Assembly: GCA_029876055.1 (NCBI GenBank)
Contig: CM056880.1
Coordinates: forward strand, 1,302,001 to 1,366,000
Source: Madurella fahalii
Taxonomy: Eukaryota; Ascomycota; Sordariomycetes; Sordariales
Length of the DNA stretch: 64,000 nucleotides
Reading direction: 5' to 3'
The translations under genes were made by a program, and so were the position numbers. Of this stretch, positions 1 through 11,719 are shown one piece after another (within the stretch, counting starts at the first letter, position 1; the number at the start of each line of letters is the position of its first letter). The notes below the pieces were generated by a model. It saw only the letters and a program-made list of their open reading frames with translations. It was not told the origin of the DNA and searched no databases.

Positions 1-795
1 AGGGCAGCAATATCGCCATAGGTTAACGGTTCGCATGTTGTGGGGTTGTAGTTAATGTGCCTGGAATCGTTAATGCCATATGCTGTATTTTTCGTGATAA
101 CCCGGTATTAACAGTGGTTTGTGTTTCGTCTACGCAGAGTGCAGGTAGTCAGGGCTGAGACGACTTACCATCCCTTTCTGTGCTGGGGTCCTGCAAAGAC
201 CACATAGTAGTCGAAAGTCCGTGGTAGCAACCGGAAACCCCCAATACTAACGCTTCCTGGGCGGGTATCCCTTTGATTTGAACTCCCCATTTCCGTGCAA
301 TTTTGCATGCCGACTCCACGGCTTCTGTCCCAGAGACTGTGTGTAAGATCTTATCATAGTTGAAGCGTTGACACATCATCTCAGCAAATGGAGGCCAGAG
401 ATTGTTATGAGCTGCCGCGTTGACGAGAGCCGCTATGCATATAGAGTTCCTACTTAGCCCCGAAGCTCTAACGCGAAAATCTGAGGGTCAGTGATAGACG
501 AACCTGCCTGCATTTGGTTCAGCACGGCTTCGAGTATGGCAGGATGGGAGTGGCCTTGGCTGACAGCTCCGAGCATACAGGTAAAATCTAGATACTCCTT
601 CCCATCGACATCCTTCACGTCCACTTCAAGTCAGCTTCGTGGTCATTACCGTTTTGGAACCTGTGTTCTTACCCATAGTCTAACTCCGTTTGCTCGAGCC
701 ACGACAGCGGGCACAGGATCGTAGCCGGGAATGCTATACTCTCGCTCCAGCTGAAGGGCCTCGGAAGTCTTTGCAGAAAGAGAAGGCGATTCCAT
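1..795 (-). CDS. Class III PLP-dependent aminotransferase, ornithine aminotransferase-like (5' part, cut by window edge)
   Basis: N-terminal part of a fold-type I, class III aminotransferase. Such enzymes move an amino group, often from an omega-amine such as ornithine, to a keto acid using PLP. Exons read from the ATG at 795: 673-795, 504-612, 169-432 and 1-82, all with GT-AG introns and a continuous frame. Supporting motifs in order are LEREYSIPGYDPVP, VWD-like RLWDVDGKEYLDF, QGHSHP, the cofactor-phosphate region SGTEAVESACKIARKWG and the CYHG motif. These match the ornithine aminotransferase layout, but the residues between them are divergent, so the substrate is uncertain. The PLP-binding lysine lies beyond the left edge. 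A fructosamine-3-kinase-like gene lies directly upstream on the same strand. Confidence 0.85.
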
Positions 796-1291
796 GGTGT
801 TGGTGGATGGATGGGGAAGCATGTAGATTAAAAAAGGAGATTTTCGGCGGGTTTCTTTGTCCGCTAGATGGAAGAATCAGGCAGAAGGGTGTGTTGAGTT
901 GGAGATTGGCCGATGTTGTCGCTGATACTTATATACCTTACCTTCCCGGCTCCCTCCTCCGGACACGAGGCTCTTGCTCGAGTAAGGCTTTTTTGGGAAC
1001 TGAGCCTGATCATCCCACACTACTCTCACGAACCGGCTTCAACCATTGTGCAGTTTAGCTCGTAGGCATCCAATGACGGTAGGACAAGAATATTATTCGG
1101 CCATGACGGTCTGACACATTCATATTCCGTATCCCCAAGTTAAACGCCCGTGGGGTCTCGATAAAAAGAGATTGCTGCACTACCTTAGTATCTCGAGACT
1201 TCATGCGCCTACAGCCTTGACACTCTGACCCACATTCTTGGTGTGGCAACAACCTAGTGCTTCCCAAAGTTTCTCCAATTCTGTCGCCCCT
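796..1291. other. Intergenic gap, likely promoter of the aminotransferase gene
   Basis: About 500 nt between two minus-strand genes. It must hold the 3' end of the kinase transcript and the aminotransferase promoter. The open frames here lack motifs and splice partners, and I see no further gene. Confidence 0.5.
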
Positions 1292-2578
1292 TCACAGAGG
1301 GACTGTTACAGTTTTGTTGGACGCTTCTCCTCTGCTGTCCTCTGCGTCCTGAGCGGTGACCGATTGAGCTGGTTCTGGCGCGGGCAAGCTCCGCATGGCT
1401 CCCGACGTCATAGTCAGTGCAATCATCTTCTCCAGCTGCTCAATGAGGCTGAAGTGTATCTGTTAGCGCGGAACGGAACAACAGCAAGCAACAAACACTT
1501 ACAGCACCCGTCGCCCCGGTTCCTTAGAATACATTGCTGAGCGCAGGACTAGCCCTAAGGTCGCGTACAGCTCAATCCTAGCGTTAAAATCCTCCTGAGG
1601 TTCTGATACACCCATTATATCTCGGTAGATCTCCCCCGCGGCCTCCAAGTTCCAGGTGTTGGGACGAGTAACCCGGACGTCAGCTAGAGCAAAGGGCCAT
1701 TGTCAGCCGAGCTTGTTGGCATTTCCTTCTTGAGGGCAAGTATCAACCTTCGCTATGACCCCAGACGGCACACGAGTCAAAGAGACACAAAGCCTCGGGC
1801 GAGTCAGTTCTTGGCTTGATGTTACCGGGCCAGCCGTCGTTGTGGAGCAAAGTTGGGTGAATGACCCTCCCATCCGACTCCAAGGGCCTCAAATAGCGAG
1901 GAATGACGAGCTCATGGAAAACCTTCTTCAGCCGTGTGAGGTCGTCGTCGCATCCACGTGCTGCCTCTTCTTTCTCACATAGGGAGCGGAATATCTGGGC
2001 CCAGAACTTCTCCCACGAAGAGTTCCACGTGTTGTCCTGCGGGATGTTGGCGAGATGTGTGTCAATGTGGAAGCCAAACTTGCCCTCGGGGGACTTCCCC
2101 ATGCTCCTCTTGTGGAGCGTCGAGAAGACTTCGGCCCATGCGCCGGGATCCGGATGTATATCTTCCATCTCGACATACTCGGCGATGTAGAAGTGCATGT
2201 CTGGCCGCGAGTGGTACGAGCCGTATGTCACAGGCTTGGGTACATATTCAGGGATGAAGGAGTACAGGGCCGTCTCGGATTCGAAGGCTCCTTTCATCAT
2301 GTTCAGACCAACAGGACCAGATGCCCCCTTCTTGAAGAACACTTGCTCGGTGCCATCTAGGAGCTCAACCTCAATCCGCAACGTCTCGACCCACAGGCTC
2401 TCACCTCCCCTGGCTGTATTAAGGACACGGCACCCCGCAGGCAGGGCTAGGACGAATGAATGAGCATTACCAGGGGGCGAAGCATGAAGGAGGATAACTT
2501 GGACTTACCCTCCATCACCCCTCTATCTAACTCGACATCATCACCAATGGGATCCACCCCGACGATATAGGGAGCCAT
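1292..2578 (-). CDS. Fructosamine-3-kinase / ketosamine-3-kinase family protein
   Basis: Predicted 368 aa from four exons (2509-2578, 1748-2446, 1503-1683, 1292-1448). Splicing restores the usual fungal N-terminus MAPYIVGVDPIGDD...ALPAGC. Family features include the FFKKGASG strand (ATP-anchoring lysine), STLHKRS...GKFGFHIDT, and the paired NIPQDNTWNSSWEKFW block typical of FN3K proteins. Next come the catalytic-loop equivalent LLHNDGWPGN and the metal-binding LFDS. Enzymes of this family phosphorylate Amadori-type ketosamines on glycated proteins so that the sugar falls off. The catalytic loop is usually HGDLWxGN; here Gly and Leu are replaced (HNDGWPGN), but the key Asp and Asn remain. The last intron leaves a short C-terminal helix LIEQLEKMI. 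Activity on glycated protein is inferred from the family only. Confidence 0.88.
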
Positions 2579-3759
2579 GGCAACAAGCGCAGGATTCAAG
2601 TGGCGTGGGATTAGATGTAGAGAAAAGTGGAGGTGCTCAGGTTTGTCGAGGAAAAGCGCCCCTTACCTATTCCCCCCATACTCTCGGTGTGCTCGTCCGG
2701 TCACACAAGAAGCGAGCGCACGTCCGTCTTACGCAGCCTAGTGCACATTGGGGGCTGGGGGCGGAAAGAAGGAAAAGCCAGAGGGTAAGCGACGAGCTGC
2801 ATCATGAATTGACCGGTCTTCTCCGTCGTCCCCGGGCGCGCCAATGGCTGCATTGTGATATATAACGCCCCGTCATGCAGGACCCCCGAATGAGGGTTTG
2901 GTGCTACCCACGGAGGTACCTCAGGATAGGCAGAAGATCTCGTTAACAGCCCCATCCCCTCCCCCCTCCCACACCACAAACCTGTCGGCCGGCGATCAAT
3001 TCCCAAATGCACGTGTGGGGGCAACATGTGGTAGCAGGCCGAACACCAGAGCAGGGCAATGCGAGATTTTGGGCTTTCCACCCACTGTCCACCCCCACCA
3101 CGACACATACGAGAGCGCAGCCCTGCGCCCACTTGCCCATAGAGGCATAGACTGGTCGCCTACCCTGCTATGTCCCACCGACTCCGGGCGGGCAAAACAT
3201 GCAAATCGGCTATCAATCCACGGACGCGCCTCGATGAGGCATGTGCGCCCGCAGCGGTAAGTATTGGTAATCGCAACGAACCCTGGGGATCCGACTCTCT
3301 TCTGCTGCTTGCCAGAAAACCGGACATTCAGGCAGCCTACCGACCGGCAACATTGAAGCGGTGCAGCGGAACGGAACGGTTCAACCTGTATTGTTGTCAC
3401 GGCCTACGGGTAGTTGTCACCAACGGTCCAGACAGAGTGTGCCCACGCGATTGTTGCGCCTTGCTCCAACTGCCACTCCGCACTGGATGGAGATGCTGTG
3501 GTCTGATATGCCTGGCGCGTCCCTTAGCCGACCAACATGGCACATGACAACTCGGTACGGACCTCCCCGTTATGCCTCGGCACCGTCTCGCTAACTCGCA
3601 TTCTGTCCGCCAAAGGGTTTCGCGCTGTCCCACCGGAGCAGGCCGCCCGCTTCCGAGATTGAGCCTCACCCACCTCCATCGCCAATCCGGCCGTCATCAT
3701 CATTTTCTCGTGTACATCGTCGCCTGCGAGCTTTTAGGTCGTTAACGGCCAGAAGTATC
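2579..3759. other. Intergenic region between divergent genes
   Basis: Head-to-head spacer between the kinase gene (minus) and the NLR gene (plus). Several unconnected open frames of 60-140 codons overlap on both strands; none shows a recognisable motif. It probably contains both promoters and the missing 5' exon of the NLR gene. Confidence 0.45.
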
Positions 3760-6700
3760 TTGGAGAGCCATCCCGAAGAAGACGCGCACGGTGCGTATGG
3801 TCTCAACCTCCTTAGCGAACCGTCCGAGCCTCGGCTTAACTTCATCTTTGTGAGTTACCCTCACCACCTCCACATCGTCCCCTCGGCGCTTGGCTTCACG
3901 TCACGTGTAGAGGGTCCTAACCCGCCCACGTCTCGCTCAGGTCCACGGGCTCGGCGGCGGTTCAAGGAAGACATGGAGCAGTTCACCCAGGCCCGGCACC
4001 TTCTGGCCAAAGGAATGGTTGCCGTCAGAGCCAGGCTTCAAGCACGTCCGTATTTACAGTTACGGATACAACTCTGACTGGACCAAAACACAACAAAGCC
4101 ACCTCAGCATCCATGACTTCGCTCAAGCTCTGTTGGCCGACATGTACAACTCCACCCATTTGCGCAAGAACGGAGATGTAAGCAGCCATCGCCGTCCGGA
4201 ATCTTGCTGTTTAGGCATTGGTACCCTAACAACGCTTATAGACCCCGATAGTCCTGATCGCCCATAGCATGGGAGGCCTAGTCGCTAAGAAGGTGTGCTC
4301 TGTTCCGGTGGATGCTTGCGCGGTCAGGCAGAAGACTAACGGGAAGCAGGCCTACCTCCTGGCAAGACGAGATCCCCTCTATCGAGAATTTGCGGAACGG
4401 ATACACTCGATGTATTTCCTTGCCACTCCACACCGTGGCGCCGACTCTGCGCAAACGCTTTCTCGCGTTCTCGCCTCCTCCATCTTCTATGGCTCCAAGA
4501 CTTTTGTTGACGAGCTCTTCCCAAGCTCCGCCATGTTACAAGTCAGGCACACCTGGATAGACGGCCCGCGCGAAGCTTCCAAGACTGATCACGATCTAGG
4601 CGATCAACGACGACTTCCGCCACGTGAGCGCCGATTTGCAGCTCTGGTCCTTCTTTGAAGGAATCCCAACCACTTCCGGCCCGAGGTCATTTCTTGTCGT
4701 AGAGAAAGACTCGGCCGTCATGAACCTTCCAGGAGAGCATATCCAGTACCTAGAAGCCGACCATCGGCACGTGTGCAAATTCGACAGTCCCGCACACCCC
4801 AATTACCAAATCGTACAGAGATGTTTGCTTAGAGCCGTGGAGGACATAGAGAAAGACTGTGGGTTGCGCGCTCGGCACATACTGTGCCTCCCATCATCAC
4901 CCCCCTAACGCTTACCTGTCTCGATCCACAGACCTCTTACGCCGCCAAAGCAGCTTCAAGTCTGAGATGAACATGATTTCAGCCTTCCTGGGGGTTGACG
5001 TGCGGCCAGAAGCGAACCTCTTAGACGTCACGGAGAAGCAACAGCCCGGCACATGCACTTGGCTGACCGAGCACCCAAACTTCAGCACATGGCTCTCTGG
5101 CCCCCCGAGTGACGGGAGTACCAGTCCCATATCCAAGCCAAGGGAGCCGGCACCGCGATTCCTGTGGCTCCATGGCGCGCCAGGCTCAGGGAAATCCATC
5201 TCCGCCGGCCATGTAATTCGGTTCCTCGAAGACTGTAATTTCGACTGCAGCTACTATTTTCTGAAACACGGAAATACCGAGACTTCTACTCTGTCGGCAC
5301 TCTTGCGATCCTTTGCCTTTCAGATGGCCTGGTCAAACTTCGACATCCGGAAAGCCATCTTGGCCATGGTTATCAACGGCGAGAGGTTCAATCCCAATGA
5401 CCAGAACATGATTTGGAACAGCATCTTCGTCAATAGGATCTTCAAGACAACGTTCAACTCGCCGCAGTTCTGGGTTATCGACGCCCTCGATGAATGCGCC
5501 AACAAAAGCTTGAGCACGGTGCTCCACATGCTCTCCAAGATTCCCCGGGCTGTGCCCTTGCAGGTTTTCCTTACGAGCAGGCCAAGCGTACAAGTCCAAC
5601 GTGCCTTGAGCATAGAGGGGAGTCCACTGCTGGAGCTGGAAACCGGTGGAGAGAGCTCCAAGCTCGACATTGCCAATTTTCTTCGGTCTAGGCGGCCCTA
5701 CGGCTCCGGAAGCGATCTCAGCGAACAGATTGTTTCGGAAATTCTCGCCAAATCCAACGGAATCTTCCTGTGGGCCTCGCTTGTCATGAACAGATTAGAT
5801 GAGACTTATGTCGAAGAGGACCTGAAACAGGTCCTCCGTGACGTGCCCACCGAAATGAACGACTTTTACAATCGAATTGCGAAGACAATTGCCGAGACTC
5901 CCAACGTCGAGTTGGCTAAATGTATTCTCAAGTGGACGATTTGCACGTCGAGGGCTCTGTCGGTCGATGAGCTCAGGGAGGCGATCCGACTTGATATCAA
6001 CCGCACCCTGACGGCTACCAACGATCGCCTTGCTCAGTTGTGCGGCGACTTGATCATGGTCGACAGGCAGTCGAACGTGCACGTCATCCACGAAACAGTG
6101 ACAGCGTTCCTTAAGCAGTGCGACTCGGAATTCAAGATCAACCTTGGCGCTGCCCATGCACGGCTCGCCGAGGTTTGCCTTGGTTACTTGACTGGAAAGG
6201 ACTTTGCGCCTCCTCGAGGCAGAAGAAAATCATCCTCGACAGCCAAGACTCAGGGCGAATTGGTCCTGGCCGATTATACCTGCGTACACTTCGCTTTCCA
6301 CCTTGCTCATTGTTCTTCCAGCATCGACGCACCGCTTCTTCTACTTGATACTTTTCTCAGCTCGAATGTCTTAACCTGGATCGATCATGTTGCGAGGAGA
6401 GGAAGTCTGATGACTCTGATCAAGGCTGTTCAGAACCTTCGAGCCTTCTTGTCGCGGCGCGCCAAATACCGTCCGTTGCTCGACAAGCAATCAAGACTTG
6501 CCTCTGCCTGGATTACGGACTTGACACACATTGCAGCAGCATTTGGGTCGAACCTCATTGATTTACCGTCTTGCATCTATGTCATGGTCCCTGCCATTAG
6601 TCCCCCGCAGTCCATCATTCATCGACAATTCGCCAAGGATTCTCGACAGTATAAGCTCCTTGGGGTACCGGATGAACGGAATTGGGATGACAGGATATCG

Positions 6701-8764
6701 TGTTTCATTTACGAGAACAAAGCCACCGCAGTCGCGGCCTCGGAGCAATACCTAGCGGTCGGCCTGTCCAAGGGGACTATCATGCTCTATAACAGCGTCA
6801 CATTACAGCTCGCTAGTACTCTTACTCATGGCGAGTCGATCAGATGCTTAGCGTTCGGGGCGGCGACCGGCTGTCTCGTTGCGTACGGTGCGAGGAAGAT
6901 ATCATTTTGGGACAGCCACCGAGATTGCCTGTGGACCAAGACGATGAGACACGCCCGGTCACCACTTTCGATCAGCTTCAACGTGGATGAGGACGAACTT
7001 CTGGTGTCCGGAAAGGACGGGCAGATCCACTACCTGTCTGCCAAGGACGGATCCGACCGGGACGAGCTCCCCTTATTCCACAGCAGCGATTCGGAGTCAG
7101 AAGAAGACGACCGCAAGATTCTTCCCGGGACACCGCCATCACAGGTCCGTGTGTCTCCGGTTCACGGACTTGCCGCTGTGACCTACAGATGTGCCCCAGT
7201 TACTATCTGGGACATAGAGCGACGGCAAAAAATTGGCGTCTTTTATAGGCCTGGTACAGAGGGCATCTATCAGCAGGTGCAGGTTCAGGACATGGTGTTC
7301 AACCCCATACCGGACCTGGAACTGCTGGCCATTGCCTACGACGGTGTTGGCATTGCCATCTGCGATCCATGGACACGAGAGCAGCACGACCTCCGCAGTA
7401 TCGAAGCACGAATAATGGTTAGCTCGCCTGACGGCAGGACGCTAGTCGCGGGTGATCAGAGGGGCATAATCCACATCCTCACTTTCGAAGCCTCATTGAA
7501 GGTACTCTATCGAATCTCAGCCTTCAACTCCATGCTGCAGTGCATCGCCTTCTCGCCAGACAACCTCCGCGTTTACGAAGTACGGGACAATTTTTGCAAT
7601 GTCTGGGAGCCGCCGGCCCTCGTCCGCCGAGATACTTTTGATGACAACTCCAGCGAGTCACTGAGCAATGAAGCTCCAAGTTCAGTGCCCGAGATGGTCG
7701 CGAGACCTATCACCCACGATGACCACATTACTTGTGTGGCCTTCTCTGAAGACAGCAAGCACATATTTTGCGGCCGTAAGAACGGCGGTCTCAGCATTTA
7801 CGACGCCACCAAGGGCACCCGGCTACACGATTTCCGGCTTTATCCAAACAGATCCTATGCCATCAAGCACCTGGAATGGCATAGCAAGAGGTCCGTCCTC
7901 CTCGCGGTCAACACCATCAGCCGCTGCATCGCAGTGCAAGTGTCGGTAACACCAAAACGCGCGTGCGATGTGGCGTTCCCACCCATCTTCGACCGACACG
8001 TTGAACACCCCGTCACACATGTCTTGATCAACTACGCTGGCGATCTGTTCCATTTCTCAACCTTGAGGGGAGACGAGGTGTGGAACAGTACCGGTGAGCT
8101 TGTTGGCAGGTACGACAGCTCAGCCTTTGGAGAAGACAAGCGGTGGATTCAGCACCCGAACGACGCTGATCTCCTCCTGATGCTTCGCAGGACGCAAATA
8201 CATGCGTTCCGATGGGCGACGTTCGAGGCGATCACACCAGTCGCGGGCTTACCTCTCACCATCTCCAGTGCGGCTTGCAGCGCCAGTATGTCGCCGCCGG
8301 GGGAGTGGTTATCTCGCAAAGGCTACGAGCTCCTCATCCGAGCAAGGCGGTCGGACAAGGACCACCGCACCTGCTTTGAGTTTCTGGACGTGTCCAGCTT
8401 GAATCACACTGCCACGACAAGCATTTCTGTAAATTGCCTCCCTAAGAGTCACCCCACCCACGTCAAAGCAGTCATCGGGCTTTACAAATCGCTGCTCTAC
8501 TTTGTCGACATCAAGGGCTGGGTGAGTTCAGTGGCACTAAAGGGTCTTCAGAGCGCTGTAGAATACACGCGCCATTTCTTCATACCCCGCAGCTGGATGG
8601 TTGGGGAGAACTTGCTGCTCCGCCTAATGCCCAAGTGCAACAGCATGGCCATGGCGCACCAGGACGATTTGCTTATTTTTCAGGGGTTTCTGGACTTGGA
8701 AGAGAAGGTTGCGTTTGTCATGGATGAAGCGCTGATGAAGCGATTCACGGAATTGGGAGGTTGA
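3760..8764 (+). CDS. Fungal NLR-like STAND protein: alpha/beta hydrolase - NACHT - WD40
   Basis: About 1,550 aa. Exons: up to 3849, then 3941-4177, 4242-4292, 4350-4541, 4600-4858 and 4932-8764, all phase-compatible. The N-terminal domain is a PGAP1/DUF676-like alpha/beta hydrolase: oxyanion strand VHGLGGGSRKTW, nucleophile elbow IAHSMGGLVAKK (GxSxG-type serine), and LATPHRGAD, with a likely catalytic His later. The NACHT NTPase follows, with Walker A GAPGSGKS and Walker B WVIDALDECA. The C-terminal half (from about 6720) consists of degenerate WD40 blades (VGLSKGTIMLYN, ISFWD, VTIWDIE). Proteins of this architecture act in fungal non-self recognition and programmed cell death, with repeats as sensor and NACHT as switch; the effector here would be a lipase-like hydrolase. 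No in-frame ATG occurs between the stop at 3592 and exon end 3849, so the true start lies in an unidentified upstream exon; 3760 is only a lower bound. Confidence 0.9.
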
Positions 8765-9589
8765 AGGCGTGTATAATCGGACCGTTATCAGTAATAAAAA
8801 ATTGAACTGTTTATTTTCCGTAAGGTCCCAGTTGCACCTATCGCTATCCCAATCAGGATTACCCAGATGTTCCTGAGTGTAATGAGAAAGACACCAAGTT
8901 ATTTAAGATGTGCAATAGCCGTCTCGCAACCGCGGCATCGCTTGTATGATAGTGGAAGTAGAGAAGAAAGGAAGCAGAAGCTAGAGAAGAAAGAGAGAAC
9001 ACTAGAGCATTTAAATACTACTTGCCCTTTGTCTTCATATTTGGCTTTACATCTTCCCGTCCATCATCTAGCGTCGTTTAACTAATCTATATAAAAGACA
9101 ATAAGTGGCCAGTAGATAGAGCAAATCCGAGCACACCGTGGCCAGATGAGATGGGCGTCATGACACCTTCGCTTTGTAGCAGTACAGTGTCACAGACATG
9201 CTGGTTGTTGGTGCGTGAACGGTATCAATTCTAAGACACCTTACTTCATCTCTATGTAATCTACAAAGACCAGGACCGGGCCTGATGGGAAAGCCGTTTC
9301 ACTAAACAGCAATGAGCGAGGGAGTCACAAGTGGGACATTCTTTTCCGCAAGTATTCTCGCATTATATATCTTCCCAAGCCCTCATGAATCGAGGAGGCA
9401 ACGCCTATCCCATGAAATACAAAACGGTTACGACCTACCACCCTTCTGGGTGACGGATTCTACGTTCCCACCATCATCACTTAAAGATTGCCAGCATATA
9501 GTCACCACAGACTCTCACAAGTAGCCACAAGCAGCGAGAGCTAGCTCACACCCGGTACCACACACCGAACGCAACACGAACCACACACA
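8765..9589. other. Intergenic region after the NLR gene
   Basis: Contains an AATAAA-like poly(A) signal (GTAATAAAAAATT near 8792) about 30 nt after the NLR stop, and AT-rich tracts including a TATATAAAAG element near 9089. No coding potential recognised. The segment just before 9590 should hold the promoter of the first cysteine-module gene. Confidence 0.45.
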
Positions 9590-10585
9590 ATGCACCCATC
9601 TCAGCAATCACGGCCACCCAACCAGGCGCGACCGATCCCACAGGGCCCGAGACCCGGACCGACACCGGTCATGAACAAATGTCGCTGCCAGCAAGGTGTT
9701 AACGCAGTGTGGTGCAAAGACCTCAGCAACTGCTTCATCGAAGCAACAGAACCAACCGGCTACTGCAAGTCCTGCGTCAGTGTTGCCCACTCTGCGTCGC
9801 CGTCACTTGTGATTGCCCACCCTCCCTAACGCCGGCTCCGTCAGTCACGCACATGCTACAACAAGGACCGCATCGAGCTAGACAAGTTGTCCGAGCAAAC
9901 GGCTCTGCTCATGGGTGGCGCCCCCTTAGCAGCTGTAAGGAGGCCGCCGCCGCCTCCGCCAGTTGTGAACACGACGGCCCCAACTCCCGCAGGGATCTGC
10001 AGATGCAAGACGGAGAACAGAGCGCGCTGTAGATTTCCTTATACGTGTAGAGGAAAGGCGGCAGAGGGGAAAGAGCACTGCGGGACTTGCGGGACTGTGG
10101 GTTCTCCCACCCCCTACCCCTTCCTCTCCTTTCTGGTAGCCTGAAGCCACCAACATCCCATGTCCCTGACATTTTCGTGCTTTTAGGCCTTTGGCTGCAG
10201 TCTGTTGGCGACATCCACAGCGAAGGCTACGACTACAGCTAATTCGGCTGCTGCTGGAACGCGATCAACAAGTGGCGGATTTGGCTCTGAGGCTCCCAAT
10301 TCCAAGCCTCAAGCCAATGCCAAGGCTAAGCTCGGCCCGAAGCCTCAGCCCGTCGCCGGTGGTGGACGGAGGTATCCGTGCATCTGCGTGGAGCACAGCA
10401 CGCTCTGCAAAGCGCCCGGCGAATGCGAGAAAACGGCCCGTCTCCTGCACTATTGCTCCGCGTGCGAAGTAAGTTCTGGCCTCCATCAAGCATATGACGG
10501 TTCTCTGTGTTTGTTCGGAGTTCTGACGATCTCGGTGATGGGTTAGGCAAAGCGATGCGACCAGTTGACATTTGTTCGCATCTGA
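9590..10585 (+). CDS. Tandem cysteine-module protein A (three modules), unknown function
   Basis: Predicted 252 aa from four exons: 9590-9775, 9845-10096, 10187-10468 and 10547-10585. All introns are phase 0 and exon lengths are exact codon multiples. Three copies of one module are visible: CRC-x8-C-x5-C-x10-C-x2-C, CRC-x7-C-x5-C-x10-C-x2-C and CIC-x6-C-x5-C-x9-C-x2-C. They begin at 9680, 9998 and 10379. Each is cut by an intron just after the CxxC pair, and the next exon supplies a seventh Cys as x3-C (SRTC, AFGC, AKRC). Linkers are Pro/Ala/Gly-rich (a PPPPPP run in exon 2). The protein stops eight residues after the last Cys. There is no signal peptide or membrane segment, so a cytosolic or nuclear, possibly zinc-binding, protein is more likely than a secreted disulfide-rich one. 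I recognise no named domain. It is the first of three tandem paralogues. Confidence 0.75.
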
Positions 10586-11719
10586 TCAGCAGACGTCATG
10601 CAGCATTGCTGGCCAGCAGAACTGGCTCACTATGAAATTCAATTCGCTCAACGTTTTGGTCTAATTGGTACAGTACCTTTCAAGACACGTGCGTCAAATA
10701 CCGAATGTCTTCAGTTCTTAAGCAGGATTGGGTGGGTTGGGAACGGGGGATCTTGATGATCGGGTAGCAGCCAATAATAGAGGAACGGATACTGTACCCG
10801 GCGGCTAACCAGCAACTGTGCTGGCCGCACAGGTTGCTATTCGGGACGAGAATCTTGGCAACTTGGGGCATAGAGAAGTTTGGAAAGGGTTAATTGGTTG
10901 ATGAGCGCCAGAACGGCGAGGGTACGGTAGCTGAGCCCCGGTGTTTCGGCCGCCATGCTTTGATATGCCGCTGTAGTTAAGAGCATGCTGAATTTCGTCG
11001 GTCGACCGATGCATTCCAACCTACCCTTCCACACATCAGACGTGAATAGGGCTCTAACGCTTCAGATTGCGTGTGCACTTGGCTGCGTATTTGACCTGAT
11101 ATCCCGCTTTGGTGATACAAAAATACCGCAATCGAGAGAAGATCATATTGCCTCGGACCAGACTGGTTAGAGTCCAAGTTAACATGGTACATAGCTTTCA
11201 GGTTGCAGGTTCGCTCCACATGGCGGTAAATGGTTGGTTTTGTATATATGGAGGTCATTGGGTGGAGAGGAAGCGGCGTTCTTCAGCGGGCATGTAAATG
11301 GGCGTGTTCTGCCGGTCCAGCGAGCACAGAACACCACCAACTCCCCCACCCCCCAGCCCTAAATCACGAGTCCCAGAAGGCTATTATGGTATGGACTGCC
11401 AATAAGATAGCTGTTAATCACCGGTCAGAGTTAGTGCGCGACTGGTGCGTGAACGTTCACCTCAGAAAGTCTCCGAGCTTTTTCCAAGCTTTTTCCAGGC
11501 TTTTTCCAGGCTTAAATATTGATGTTCAATGTCCGTGTAAGGGACTGTGCTCTTTCTGGTATTTAAACCACTGTGCCCCATCTTCCTCTGCTCGCGGAGA
11601 GCGACTTAAGTTTGCCACATCCACTAACATCTCTGCGGTCGGCGAAGTTCAATCGAGAGACGATAACAACCAACTCTCTAGAGCTCTCATTCCCAATCTA
11701 GAATATCCCGCAACCAAAG
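10586..11719. other. Spacer between cysteine-module genes A and B
   Basis: About 1.1 kb without a supported gene. Open frames on both strands lack the cysteine spacing of the neighbouring genes, so no decayed module copy was recognised. The distal end carries promoter-like elements of gene B, listed separately. Confidence 0.4.
11475..11570 (+). promoter_or_regulatory. Putative promoter of gene B: 11-bp direct repeats plus TATA-like elements
   Basis: Between 11475 and 11513 an 11-bp unit close to (A/G)GCTTTTTCCA occurs about three and a half times in a row. It is followed at once by TTAAATATT and, near 11560, by TATTTAAA. The first codon of gene B lies 150-240 nt downstream. A role as binding sites for a transcription factor is inference. 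Confidence 0.4.
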
